Source: Ulvibacter antarcticus
GTDB taxonomy: Bacteria > Bacteroidota > Bacteroidia > Flavobacteriales > Flavobacteriaceae
NCBI RefSeq assembly: GCF_003688405.1
Contig: NZ_REFC01000011.1
Location: 975,745 to 1,039,744, forward strand
Length of the DNA: 64,000 nt
Direction of reading: 5' to 3'
The position numbers and the translations under genes are program-made. This document shows positions 27,591 through 35,231 of the stretch, piece after piece. A model generated the notes under the pieces. The model did not search any database, was not told the origin of the DNA, and saw only the letters and a list, made by a program, of their open reading frames with translations. Position 1 is the stretch's first letter. Every line of letters begins with the position of its first letter.

Positions 27591-27770
27591 ACCCCGGCTT
27601 AAGAAAACCTTCCGTAAAATTCAAGGAGGTGAAACGTTAAACGCTTTCTTCTGTCTGAGTTCGATGGAATCGGACGAGTTAAGAAAGTGTAGTGATCCGA
27701 CGTAGAATTTAGGATTGTTTTCTTCCGCCTAGACTTTTTTGGTTCTTTTTTCGGCAATGGAAAAATGAAC
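27591..27770 (+). repeat. Repeat module A, copy 1
   Basis: A 180 bp unit beginning ACCCCGGCTT and ending GGCAATGGAAAAATGAAC. It contains a nested hairpin: outer arms CGCTTTCTT and AAGAAAGTG, inner arms GTTCGAT (27659-27665) and ATCGGAC (27669-27675). Near the end lies a T-rich/A-rich hairpin around GGCAATG. Other copies are at 28249, 30574 and 63827. Confidence 0.88.
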
Positions 27771-27822
27771 GTATTAAAAATTGTATCGATTATTATGATC
27801 GATAATTCAAATGTAGTAAGAA

Positions 27823-27936
27823 GTTCAGGATGAATTCGGACGAGTTAAGAAAGTGTAGTGATCCGACGTAGAATTTAGGATTGTATTCTTCCGCCTAGAC
27901 TTTTTTGGTTCTTTTTTCGGCAATGGAAAAAAGAAC
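27823..27936 (+). repeat. Repeat module A, 5'-truncated copy
   Basis: Matches the last two thirds of module A from the inner hairpin on. The inner hairpin is degraded (an insertion breaks the GTTC arm). The tail hairpin GTTCTTTTTTC / GAAAAAAGAAC is perfect. Confidence 0.85.
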
Positions 27937-27963
27937 AGAATAATCTTTTTATAAACAGGCTTC

Positions 27964-28193
27964 TGTTCATTTCTTTTGCAATGCATTCCTCTCCTTCTTA
28001 TGCGTTTCTCTCGCGATGCTCGTCGAACGCAAGGGATGCAGTCAAGAAACGAACCAAAGAAAACGACACCCACGCTAATGAATTTTGAAGGCGCTGCCTC
28101 CAAACCCCTGTCAAATATCCGCGCTCTCCTCCGTCGTGCTGAAACTCGGATATTTGTCAGGTATTCCAAGCTTAGGGAAGGAAACAAATTTTC
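27964..28193 (+). repeat. Repeat module B, copy 1 (long-loop form)
   Basis: Starts TGTTCATTTCTTTTGC and ends near TTAGGGAAGGAAACAAATTTT. The head hairpin TTTCTTTTG / CAAGAAA has an enlarged loop of about 55 bases here. The central hairpin has arms CAAATATCCG (28112-28121) and CGGATATTTG (28147-28156) with a conserved loop containing CTCCTCCGTCGT. Confidence 0.88.
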
Positions 28194-28204
28194 AATTTAT
28201 ATTT

Positions 28205-28240
28205 GCTTACAGCTTACAGCTTACAGCTTATCGCTTACAC
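28205..28240. repeat. Heptanucleotide array (CTTACAG)
   Basis: About five units of CTTACAG with one changed unit, between module B1 and module A2. Confidence 0.8.
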
Positions 28241-28248
28241 CATTTTCA

Positions 28249-28430
28249 ACCCCGGCTTCAGAAAACCATCCGTAAAAATTCAAGAAGGTGAAGCGTTAAG
28301 CACTTTCTTCTGTCTGAGTTCGATGGAATCGGACGAGTTCAGAAAGTGTAGTGATCCGACGTAGAATTTAGGATTGTTTTCTTCCGCCTAGACTTTTTTG
28401 GTTCTTTTTTCGGCAATGGAAAAAAGAACA
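28249..28430 (+). repeat. Repeat module A, copy 2
   Basis: Full-length module A. The inner hairpin is GTTCGAT / ATCGGAC, the outer arms CACTTTCT / AGAAAGTG, and the tail hairpin GTTCTTTTTTC / GAAAAAAGAAC is perfect around loop GGCAATG. Confidence 0.88.
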
Positions 28431-28466
28431 GAATAATCATAGTATCCTTTATTAGAAAATAGAATC

Positions 28467-28497
28467 GAAATGCTTCGACAAGCTCAGCATGACATTA
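28467..28497. repeat. REP-like palindrome (ATGCTTCGACAAGCTCAGCAT)
   Basis: Contains inverted arms ATGCT and AGCAT around TCGACAAGCTC, followed by GACATT. Near-identical copies lie at 28846 and, more degenerate, at 63475. Each follows a module A tail by about 40 bp. Confidence 0.7.
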
Positions 28498-28538
28498 TAA
28501 TAATCAATAATCAATAATCCAAAAATCCAACAGAACAT

Positions 28539-28710
28539 TTGTTCATTTCTTTTGCTTGTCCAAAAGAAACGAACCAAAGAAAACGACACCCACGCTAATG
28601 AATTTTGAAGGCGCAGCCTCCAAACCCCCGCCAAAAATCCGCATCCTCCTCCGTCGTCCTGCTCTCGGGTTTTTGTCAGGTATTCTACGCTTAGGGAAAG
28701 AAATAAATTT
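28539..28710 (+). repeat. Repeat module B, copy 2
   Basis: Head hairpin TTTCTTTTG / CAAAAGAAA is perfect with loop CTTGTC. The central hairpin arms are CAAAAATCCG (28632-28641) and CGGGTTTTTG (28666-28675), with one T.G wobble, intermediate between the B1 and B3 versions. Confidence 0.88.
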
Positions 28711-28727
28711 AGACAAGCATTCGTCAG

Positions 28728-28806
28728 CCTAGACTTTTTTGGTTCTCTTTTCGGCAACCATGCTCTGCCATAGCGGCTACGCGACGGCGCAGTGGAAAAA
28801 AGAACA
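28728..28806 (+). repeat. Module A tail with expanded loop
   Basis: Begins CCTAGACTTTTTTGGTTC like the module A tail, but the hairpin loop is enlarged by about 37 bases, including GCTCTGCCATAGCGGC. The closing arm is GGAAAAAAGAAC. A nearly identical copy is at 31001-31078. Confidence 0.8.
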
Positions 28807-28845
28807 GAATAATCATAGTATCCTTTATTAGAATATAGAATCGAG

Positions 28846-28871
28846 ATGCTTAGACAAGCTCAGCATGACAG
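28846..28871. repeat. REP-like palindrome, second copy
   Basis: ATGCTTAGACAAGCTCAGCAT followed by GACAG; differs from the copy at 28467 by one base in the centre. Confidence 0.7.
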
Positions 28872-28930
28872 TGTAATCTTCAATAATCAATAATCAAACA
28901 GACCGGAAATCTAGAAATCCAAAAGAACAT

Positions 28931-29103
28931 TTGTTCATTTCTTTTGCTTGTCCAAAAGAAACGAACCAAAGAAAACGACACCCACGCTAATGAATTTTGA
29001 AGGCGCTGCCTTCAAACCCCAGCCAAAAACCCGCGTCCTCCTCCGTCGTCCTGCTTTCGGGTTTTTGTCTGGTATTCCACGCTTAGGGAAGGAAACAAAT
29101 TTT
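28931..29103 (+). repeat. Repeat module B, copy 3
   Basis: Full-length module B. The central hairpin arms are CAAAAACCCG (29024-29033) and CGGGTTTTTG (29058-29067), fully paired although both arms differ in sequence from B1. The outer pairs also change, from CCTG/CAGG to CCAG/CTGG. Confidence 0.88.
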
Positions 29104-29119
29104 CAATTCAGATTTTGCT

Positions 29120-29190
29120 ACCAACTACCAACTACCAACTACCAACTACCAACTACTAACTATTCACCACTCACCACTCACCACTCACCA
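29120..29190. repeat. Heptanucleotide array (ACCAACT then ACCACTC)
   Basis: About ten 7-base units, five ACCAACT-type followed by ACCACTC-type units, filling the space between B3 and the next partial B module. Confidence 0.88.
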
Positions 29191-29275
29191 AATCCAAAAA
29201 CCCGCGTCCTCCGTCGTCGTCCTGAATCTCGGGTTTTTGGATTGGTATTCTACGCTTAGGGAAGGAAAAGAACAA
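29191..29275 (+). repeat. Partial repeat module B (central hairpin and tail only)
   Basis: Retains just the central hairpin and the TTAGGGAAGGAAA tail. The arms AATCCAAAAACCCG (29191-29204) and CGGGTTTTTGGATT (29230-29243) are perfectly complementary over 14 bases. Confidence 0.82.
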
Positions 29276-29441
29276 ATGCTCAATTATCAATTTTCAATGA
29301 GCAATTTATATTTTGATTACAGCTTACGTCCTTCTGCTCACTATTCACCATTCACCGCTCACTACCAAAAGAATTACCTAATTTGATTTATTGCTGCTCT
29401 TCTAGATATAAGTATCTTCGATCGTTAGAACACAACTTCAA
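29276..29441. other. Gap with degenerate heptads
   Basis: No gene. A weak 7-base periodicity occurs at 29337-29367 (CTCACTA, TTCACCA, TTCACCG, CTCACTA). The rest is AT-rich sequence leading into the DUF2188 gene. Confidence 0.5.
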
Positions 29442-29720
29442 ATGGCAAAAGAAAAATCATGGCAACAACTCATACTGGCATTAATAAGAACATTCTTAGA
29501 AAATCTTGGACCAAAGCGAGCCAGAACTTGGCATCAACACGTGGTGCCTTATGAGGACGATTGGGCAGTACGACGAGAAGGTAACAAACGCATAACCTCC
29601 AAGCATAGAAAACAAAGCACCGCTATTCGAAAAGCAAAGAGTATTGCTAAAAAACGTAAAGCCGATGTGATTATTCACAGGGCGGATGGCACGATTAGAG
29701 AACGGATTGGGTTTGATTGA
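29442..29720 (+). CDS. DUF2188 domain protein
   Basis: A 92-residue basic protein. The C-terminal 50 residues follow the DUF2188 pattern: H-V-V-P-Y-E-D-D-W-A-V-R-R-E-G, a Lys/Arg-rich helix with Q-S-T-A-I-R-K-A-K-S-I-A-K-K, and V-I-I-H-R-A-D-G-T-I-R-E-R. This small family is common as a solitary gene; its function is unknown. The high positive charge would suit nucleic acid contact, which is inference. It is isolated within the repeat island. Confidence 0.85.
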   Translation: MAKEKSWQQLILALIRTFLENLGPKRARTWHQHVVPYEDDWAVRREGNKRITSKHRKQSTAIRKAKSIAKKRKADVIIHRADGTIRERIGFD

Positions 29721-29832
29721 TAGCGGATCCTCCTGAGATTTAAAAAGTAATTTATAAGGAATGAGAAGTAAATAGCTTTGAGCAATCTGTCACATACAGA
29801 ATGTACGAACGACTCACTACAAACGCCCATCT

Positions 29833-30051
29833 CTAATCACTAATCACCACAGGAATCCCATTAATTGTTTTAAAAACCACCTCCGGATTCAGCCCTAAAT
29901 AACCTGCCAATTCGCAGTAGCTAATCGGTTGGTGCCTTTCCTTTCCTAGTTTCTCACGTATAGTTTGCAGGATTTTTCGGGCGCTGCGCGCACCTTTCCC
30001 CGTAATAGCCTGAATATCGCTCGAATGTATACAAATACGCTGTTGTCTCAT
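29833..30051 (-). CDS. Small helical protein of unknown function
   Basis: A 72-residue protein from the ATG at 30051 (M-R-Q-Q-R-I-C-I-H). An upstream in-frame extension to 30138 has poor coding character and is rejected. The sequence S-S-D-I-Q-A-I-T-G-K-G-A-R-S-A-R-K-I-L then E-L-A-G-Y-L-G-L suggests two helix-rich units that could form a DNA-binding fold, but no family is recognised with certainty. It is alone between repeats. Confidence 0.6.
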   Translation of the reverse strand: MRQQRICIHSSDIQAITGKGARSARKILQTIREKLGKERHQPISYCELAGYLGLNPEVVFKTINGIPVVISD

Positions 30052-30138
30052 GTTTTGATGGTTTATGATACAAGCAAAATGTGGGGAAGTTTGCTTCGCA
30101 TCAGATGGCACTTCATGTGGCATTAGCATACCGGACAA

Positions 30139-30381
30139 CCGTGGTTATCGCGGTACTCCTGCATTTGCAGGCAAATACATAAGCGAAAGGGACAATAAAA
30201 AAAACATGCTATTTACTATGCATGCATAATATATAAACGTTCAAAACGCATATTTATTTTTATTTTCCTGAATTCATAGAATTTTCTTACATCCTGAGTT
30301 CCTTTATAAACATTTGATTTACATTTTACACAACTTTGTATAAAACTCCCATTCGAGTACATAAATTTTATTCAAATCATA
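30139..30381. other. Intergenic stretch without recognised feature
   Basis: AT-rich sequence upstream of the small minus-strand gene, with no open frame of interest and no clear repeat. Confidence 0.4.
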
Positions 30382-30420
30382 CCCCCTTCCCTTGAAGAAA
30401 GGGCAGGGGATGGATGTTTT
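30382..30420. repeat. Palindromic element C, copy 1
   Basis: CCCTTCCCTT / GAAGAAAGGG imperfect arms followed by GCAGGGGATGGATGTTTTT. A better preserved copy lies at 63637-63684 and a decayed one near 21150. Confidence 0.65.
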
Positions 30421-30430
30421 TACACTATCA

Positions 30431-30506
30431 CAAACCCGCGCTCTCCTCCGTCGTGCTGAAACTCGGATATTTGTCAGGTATTCCACCCTTAGGGAAGTAA
30501 AAAAAA
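30431..30506 (+). repeat. Partial repeat module B (chimeric arms)
   Basis: The left arm is of the CAAACCCG kind, the right arm of the CGGATATTTG kind, so this copy looks recombined between variants and its stem is poorly paired. Confidence 0.7.
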
Positions 30507-30539
30507 TGTTCAATTTTCAATGCTCAATTTACATTTTGC

Positions 30540-30566
30540 CTACAGCCTACAGCCTACAGCCTACAC
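30540..30566. repeat. Heptanucleotide array (CCTACAG)
   Basis: Almost four units of CCTACAG directly before module A3. Confidence 0.8.
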
Positions 30567-30573
30567 CATTTTC

Positions 30574-30755
30574 AACCCCGGCTTAAGAAAACCTTCCGTA
30601 AAATTCAAGGAGGTGAAACGTTAAACGCTTTCTTCTGTTTGAGTTCAATGGAATTGGACGAGTTAAGAAAGTGTAGTGATCCGACGTAGAATTTAGGATT
30701 GTTTTCTTCCGCCTAGACTTTTTTGTTTCTTTTTTCGGCAATGGAAAAAAGAACA
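30574..30755 (+). repeat. Repeat module A, copy 3
   Basis: Full-length module A. The inner hairpin reads GTTCAAT (30643-30649) and ATTGGAC (30653-30659): compared with copies 1 and 2 a G:C pair has become A:T on both arms. Confidence 0.88.
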
Positions 30756-30809
30756 GATTAAATGTTGTACTCTTCAATTGTAACGAGAATTTCGTATTTA
30801 AAGAAGCAT

Positions 30810-30984
30810 TTTGTTCATTTCTTTTGCTTGTCCAAAAGGAACGAACCAAAGAAAACGACACCCACGCTAATGAATTTTGAAGGCGCTGCCTTCAAACCCC
30901 TGTCAAATATCCGCACCCTCCTCCGTCGTGCTGAAATTCGGATATTTGTCAGGTATTCTACGCTTAGGGAAAGAAATAAATTTA
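30810..30984 (+). repeat. Repeat module B, copy 5
   Basis: Full-length module B with CAAATATCCG / CGGATATTTG arms, as in copy 1, and the short-loop head hairpin as in copies 2 and 3. Confidence 0.88.
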
Positions 30985-31000
30985 GACAAGCATTCGTCAG

Positions 31001-31078
31001 CCTAGACTTTTTTGTTTCTTTTTTCGACAACCATGCTCTGCCATAGCGGCTACGCGACGGCGCAGTGGAAAAAAGAAA
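31001..31078 (+). repeat. Module A tail with expanded loop, second copy
   Basis: Same 37-base loop expansion as at 28728-28806 with a few substitutions (TTTGTTTC instead of TTTGGTTC). It follows module B as there. Confidence 0.8.
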
Positions 31079-31167
31079 AGAATAAAAATAGTATCCTTTA
31101 ATTAAATCACGATGTACCGAAAAGCAACTCCTAGCACTGCACAATGAACAATTAAAAAACGGGTCTT

Positions 31168-31220
31168 TGTCACTTCGAGTGTTTTTTATGACCAGCGGGA
31201 ATAAAAAATGTATCGAGCAG
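31168..31220. repeat. Dispersed palindromic element (CACTTCGAGTG type)
   Basis: TTGTCACTTCGAGTG at one end and TATCGAGCAG at the other, as in the copy at 16448-16505; the interior differs. Confidence 0.55.
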
Positions 31221-31223
31221 CTT

Positions 31224-31272
31224 CTCACCAATCACCAATCACCAATCACTACTCACTACTCACTGCTCACTG
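31224..31272. repeat. Heptanucleotide array (CACCAAT / CACTACT)
   Basis: About seven 7-base units switching from CACCAAT to CACTACT-like units. Confidence 0.85.
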
Positions 31273-31293
31273 AATACTTCCTTCATAGCTTAA

Positions 31294-31332
31294 GTATGGC
31301 TTAAGTATGGATAGTGTATGGAGAGTGTATGG
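31294..31332 (+). promoter_or_regulatory. Four GTATGG direct repeats spaced by exactly 11 bp
   Basis: GTATGG occurs at 31294, 31305, 31316 and 31327, each 11 bp apart, within a 20-bp repeat of the form CTTAAGTATGG / GTGTATGGAGA. The spacing puts all copies on about the same DNA face. It lies about 270 bp upstream of the gene at 31604 and could be a regulator array; this is inference. Confidence 0.5.
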
Positions 31333-31603
31333 AATAACCATTTAGGAATAAGCACTCACTTTTGGCACCCTACGGCAAAAACGGAAAAAATGGCAAAAAA
31401 CTGTCTAATAGCACCAATAAAGTACATTATGTCTACAAAGGGTAGGGAACGGAACTCCAAGCTTGCTACTTCCAAAAAAGCGTCCTAGGTTTACCCCGTT
31501 GGATGCCATTAATGCCAATAGCGTAATACTGCCGCTGCAGAGGTAGAGTACAAACAAAGGCAGGCGACAACACACATGAATATGAATCTAAAATTTAGAA
31601 ATC
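31333..31603 (+). other. Leader region of the 31604 gene
   Basis: 271 bp without an open frame of interest and less AT-rich than the flanks. It holds purine-rich stretches (ACGGAAAAAATGGCAAAAAAC), and at about 31490-31580 a GC-richer segment that could form RNA structure. No known riboswitch was recognised. Confidence 0.4.
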
Positions 31604-32353
31604 ATGGCAAAGCAAAGTAGTATTATTAAAATTGAAGGAACGATCGATGATCTTACCTTCTATAAGAGTAAAGACGGATACAGAATCCGAAGAAAATCGG
31701 GAGTGTCTAAAGACCGAATCGCAAACGATCCGGCTTTTGCAAGAACGCGTGAGAACGGAATGGAATTTGGCGAGATGGCTCAGACAGGGAAATTCTTAAG
31801 AAGAGCGGTCGTGGACCTCAGTGCGCAAATTTCCGACTCAAGCCTCGTAAGCCGTGTGGTAAAGCGGATGTCTAATATCAAGAAACTGGACACCACTTCT
31901 CCCCGTGGCTCGAGAAAAGTAGCGGTGGGACTTACCACACCTGAAGGGAAGTTAGAGTTAAAAGGCTTTGACTTTAACAGTGAAGCGCCTTTACAGGCTA
32001 TTTTGCGAAAAGAGGTAGCCTTAGATCCCGCAACGGGAACCATCACTCTGGAAGATTTCCATGCCGAAAGGCAATTGGCAAGTCCGCAGGGGGCAACGCA
32101 TGCGAGTTTCGTGGCGGGAATGGTAAACGTCAATTTTGAAACCGGGGAGGCAGACCTTAAGCTGAGTGCCGAGGTAGAAACACAGGTACATGCTCCTCCG
32201 GCAACGCTAACGCTACAACCCGATACGGTGCCAGAAGGCGATGGGGTAGTGCTCTATCTGTTAATGGTCGCTTTTCACCAGGAAATGAACGGGGAGATGT
32301 ATCCCCTTAGCAACGGTGCTTTTAATGCCCTCTCTATTCTAGAGGTGCTGTAA
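31604..32353 (+). CDS. Conserved flavobacterial hypothetical protein
   Basis: A 249-residue protein. The N terminus I-I-K-I-E-G-T-I-D-D-L-T-F-Y-K-S-K-D-G-Y and I-A-N-D-P-A-F-A-R-T-R-E-N-G-M-E-F is a recognisable pattern that recurs in Bacteroidetes hypotheticals. No signal peptide or membrane segment is seen. The second half is beta-rich and acidic. The base composition is more GC-rich than the repeat island around it. It has its own terminator. Function unknown; the family name is not known to me. Confidence 0.82.
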   Translation: MAKQSSIIKIEGTIDDLTFYKSKDGYRIRRKSGVSKDRIANDPAFARTRENGMEFGEMAQTGKFLRRAVVDLSAQISDSSLVSRVVKRMSNIKKLDTTSPRGSRKVAVGLTTPEGKLELKGFDFNSEAPLQAILRKEVALDPATGTITLEDFHAERQLASPQGATHASFVAGMVNVNFETGEADLKLSAEVETQVHAPPATLTLQPDTVPEGDGVVLYLLMVAFHQEMNGEMYPLSNGAFNALSILEVL

Positions 32354-32375
32354 AGTAAAGTTGAGCAAGTAAATG

Positions 32376-32402
32376 GAGGACGGGAAACCGTCCTCTTTTT
32401 TG
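32376..32402 (+). terminator. Rho-independent terminator after the 31604 gene
   Basis: Eight-base arms GAGGACGG (32376-32383) and CCGTCCTC (32388-32395) enclose a GAAA (GNRA) tetraloop and are followed by a run of T. Confidence 0.92.
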
Positions 32403-32679
32403 TTTTGTGTCATACGTATTGCCCTTGATATTCCGAGGCATGAGGAATCTTTGCAATACGGAATACTAAACAAAGTTGGGTCAGGCTGCGCTGCATGACT
32501 GACGCGATTCCAATAAAAAGAAGCAGCCCAAATAAGAGCCATTAAGTCTACTTGGAGTAGCGAATGCAGCATTAAGGACTATGGCTGTCGAAATGCTCTT
32601 AAAAGCCCTTACTAGTTTGGAAAATTCTGCTGCTACAAAAGGAAGTTGTTTATTTTTAGAGTAAGACAGTGATAGCCAA
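32403..32679. other. Gap at the island boundary
   Basis: No gene is supported. There are short pieces of mixed composition (for example GCAATACGGAATAC near 32453) and no tRNA or direct repeat that would mark an integration site. Confidence 0.4.
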
Positions 32680-34896
32680 TCAAATGTCTAGTGTCGTAAT
32701 ATATTCACCAATAACTTTAAGTTCACTCATTTCATTTTCATCCAAGACAATGTTTTTATAAGCTGAATCGAAGGATAGTGGTTTTAGAATTATTGATTTA
32801 TGAGACCAACCTTCATCAGTTATTACTTTTTCACTATGGTATGACTTTATTGTATAACCTGCACCAAAATCAGAATCTTGAGAATCGTAATGTTTGACTA
32901 GCACAATTTTACCTTCTCTAGAACCTCCAGGGTCTTTTTTAAATAAACACCAAGAACCATTTTCAATTTTCTTATTCATTGATTCACCAATAATTTGACA
33001 TACAAAATAGTCTTCTCTTGCAGAGATATTAATTGGTAATTCTACCCATTTCTGATTCTCATATTCAGTTAGAATTTGCAAATCACTGAATTCACTAGCT
33101 GCGGCATAAATGTCAAATATTGGAACCGCATTTACATATGGTTTGACATCTGCAAAGGGTAATACTCTTAACTTACTTTCAGTCTCGAATGATTTAATAT
33201 GATCTTTGAAATATTCTCGTAAATTTTTATCACAAGCATATATATAAGCACCCTTAATGCCTCTATACATTATCGTTTTGTAAATATTAATAATATATTC
33301 CTTAAGGTCTTCGATGTCATCTATGCCTCTTTTCCCGTTCTTGTCAAAGTATTTTGATTTATCAATTACAATTTGATTGGTAACTATATTATATGATATT
33401 TCTTCACCAAAGATAATTCCAGTATAATTCAAATCATATCCTTGAGTTGTATGTATACAGCCAACTTCTTTAAATGCGCTTTCTGAATTTATCCAATCTT
33501 TAACCGTTTTATTCCATTGTAATTTAACGCCATCAATTTCAATATCAATCGCATCGAGATCTGGTTCAGACTTTTTAGGGTCTGACAACCAAGGCCATGA
33601 ATATCCTGCAACTAATCTACATAAACCATATTTTTTTTCTTTAATTGTTAGTTGCTCGTACATATCTTTCATGGAATCAAAGACAACTAGGTCATACTTT
33701 TCAGGAACGTAAAAACTTTTATTATCGCGTTTTATATTTAATAGGTCATCTACAAAAGTGATGTAATCATTTCCACCATTTGAGCGCATTTGAGACTTAA
33801 GCTCTATTTCAATAGTGTTACTTTCACTTATTAATTTATCAAAATGAGAGGAAGGAATGTCCGAAGGTTTAACAGACTGAGCTGAATCATAGAAGAATAT
33901 TTGATTTTTGCTATTTGCAATTATCCAATCTAATTCAGTTCCAGTATCATCTAGACCTAATTTTCGATTGTTTTTCTTGAAAACACCCATCCAACCAATG
34001 TTTTTATATTGTCTTAAACGATGAGCCTCATCAATAATTAACAAGTCATACTTTTTCTTGAAAGTTTCTGAAGGGCTAATTATCATGGTTGACTTTAAAT
34101 CAGGTATTTTTCTAAATACATTTTGTAAAGTTTTTCGTAAAGAACTCATTGCTACAACAAATCCTATTTCAGCATTAGGATATTTCTCTTTAAAAGCCCT
34201 AATTAAATTTATTTCTTGGATTTCATTATCACTAAAATCATCCATATTAGTATCTGAAACATCAGATCCGAGAAGTTTTATTAAATATGTTGCAAGAATA
34301 GTTTTACCAGTACCAGCACTACCTTTAATGAAAATTTTACTAGAGTCGTTTTCAGTTAATGCTTCAATAATTTCTAGAACAGAATTGTATTGGTCTTCAT
34401 TAAGGGATTTATAAGGAGAGTATTTAAAAAGCTCAGAATTTTCAATTTCTTCAAGGGACTTACTTACTATTTTATTTTCAACTAGCTTGCTCCAAATATC
34501 CTTGAAAAGGTTTTTGTATAAATCTTGTTGATAGTAATTATGATTAATTAAACCATGATTACCATTTTGCAATTCATAAGTACCTTCTGAAGAAATGTAT
34601 TGAATCAATTTTGATTCAATATCTAGGGTAGCAGATTTATTAAATTTATCAGATCCAATAATTGATATTTGATTAAAAGCATTAGCTTTTTTTGGATTAG
34701 CTAGATGGTTCTTAATCCGATTTGAAAAATTAGTTGATTCACCAACATAAGCAACCCTCTTACCCTCGTTTTGTATAAAATATACAAGAGGCCATTGGTT
34801 CTTAACCCAAGGATTATCATTTATTTTGTCTAATGAATTTTTGTTAAAAGCATATCGTTCAGAAATTTGTATTGATAAGTCAAAGAAAACACTCAT
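32680..34896 (-). CDS. GIY-YIG nuclease / DUF2075 helicase / S24 peptidase-like fusion (candidate defence protein)
   Basis: A 738-residue three-part protein. Residues about 36-110 form a GIY-YIG nuclease: V-Y-F-I then V-A-Y-V-G-E-S, R60 and E94. Residues about 165-580 are a DUF2075 (Schlafen-type) SF1-like helicase with Walker A G-S-A-G-T-G-K-T at 192-199 and Walker B/DEAH L-L-I-I-D-E-A-H-R-L near 287. The C-terminal part (about 590-730) resembles LexA/UmuD S24 peptidases: G-E-S-M with the nucleophilic Ser position, and a later G-K-I-V-L-V-K-H with the Lys. It is translationally coupled (ATGA overlap) to the upstream MazG-like gene. Such fusions are typical of defence islands; the activity here is inferred. 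Confidence 0.85.
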   Translation of the reverse strand: MSVFFDLSIQISERYAFNKNSLDKINDNPWVKNQWPLVYFIQNEGKRVAYVGESTNFSNRIKNHLANPKKANAFNQISIIGSDKFNKSATLDIESKLIQYISSEGTYELQNGNHGLINHNYYQQDLYKNLFKDIWSKLVENKIVSKSLEEIENSELFKYSPYKSLNEDQYNSVLEIIEALTENDSSKIFIKGSAGTGKTILATYLIKLLGSDVSDTNMDDFSDNEIQEINLIRAFKEKYPNAEIGFVVAMSSLRKTLQNVFRKIPDLKSTMIISPSETFKKKYDLLIIDEAHRLRQYKNIGWMGVFKKNNRKLGLDDTGTELDWIIANSKNQIFFYDSAQSVKPSDIPSSHFDKLISESNTIEIELKSQMRSNGGNDYITFVDDLLNIKRDNKSFYVPEKYDLVVFDSMKDMYEQLTIKEKKYGLCRLVAGYSWPWLSDPKKSEPDLDAIDIEIDGVKLQWNKTVKDWINSESAFKEVGCIHTTQGYDLNYTGIIFGEEISYNIVTNQIVIDKSKYFDKNGKRGIDDIEDLKEYIINIYKTIMYRGIKGAYIYACDKNLREYFKDHIKSFETESKLRVLPFADVKPYVNAVPIFDIYAAASEFSDLQILTEYENQKWVELPINISAREDYFVCQIIGESMNKKIENGSWCLFKKDPGGSREGKIVLVKHYDSQDSDFGAGYTIKSYHSEKVITDEGWSHKSIILKPLSFDSAYKNIVLDENEMSELKVIGEYITTLDI

Positions 34897-35231
34897 AGAT
34901 CAGTATACTTTTTAGCCGTTCCCTTAGCTTTATCAACAGGATATTTTTTGGCGTTTATTTTTATCTTTTCTTCTACGATATCGAATGGATTGAGCTTGTG
35001 CTTTTCAGCAAGTAGAAATGCGAAGGAAAGTATATCAGCAAGTTCTTCTTTTACTTTATTGATATCAACTTCTTCCGACTCCATTACTGTTTTCCATAAG
35101 TATAATTCGTTAAGTTCGGAGGCTTCTATTGAGATGGCAGTTGCAAGATTTTTAGAATCGTGAAATTGTTTCCAATCTCTTTTATCTCTAAAATCAATAA
35201 GCTTCGTAAGTACTTCGTTGTATCTTTCCAT
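34893..35231 (-). CDS. MazG-like nucleotide pyrophosphohydrolase
   Basis: A 112-residue all-alpha NTP pyrophosphohydrolase of the MazG superfamily. The motif I-S-I-E-A-S-E-L-N-E-L-Y-L-W at about 32-45 gives the E-x-x-E helix, and V-K-E-E-L-A-D-I-L-S-F-A-F-L at about 60-73 gives the E-x-x-D helix, so all four acidic Mg ligands are present. Such enzymes hydrolyse NTPs to NMPs and can adjust nucleotide pools. The stop codon overlaps the helicase-fusion start as ATGA, so the two products should be made together. Confidence 0.88.
   Translation of the reverse strand: MERYNEVLTKLIDFRDKRDWKQFHDSKNLATAISIEASELNELYLWKTVMESEEVDINKVKEELADILSFAFLLAEKHKLNPFDIVEEKIKINAKKYPVDKAKGTAKKYTDL

Noticed and set aside
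27825..31231. Open frames in the repeat island with recurrent peptides such as K-R-N-E-P-K-K-T-T-P-T-L-M-N-F-E-G
   Set aside because: They are translations of module A and B repeats, occur on both strands and in various frames, and are broken at module ends. They are not genes.
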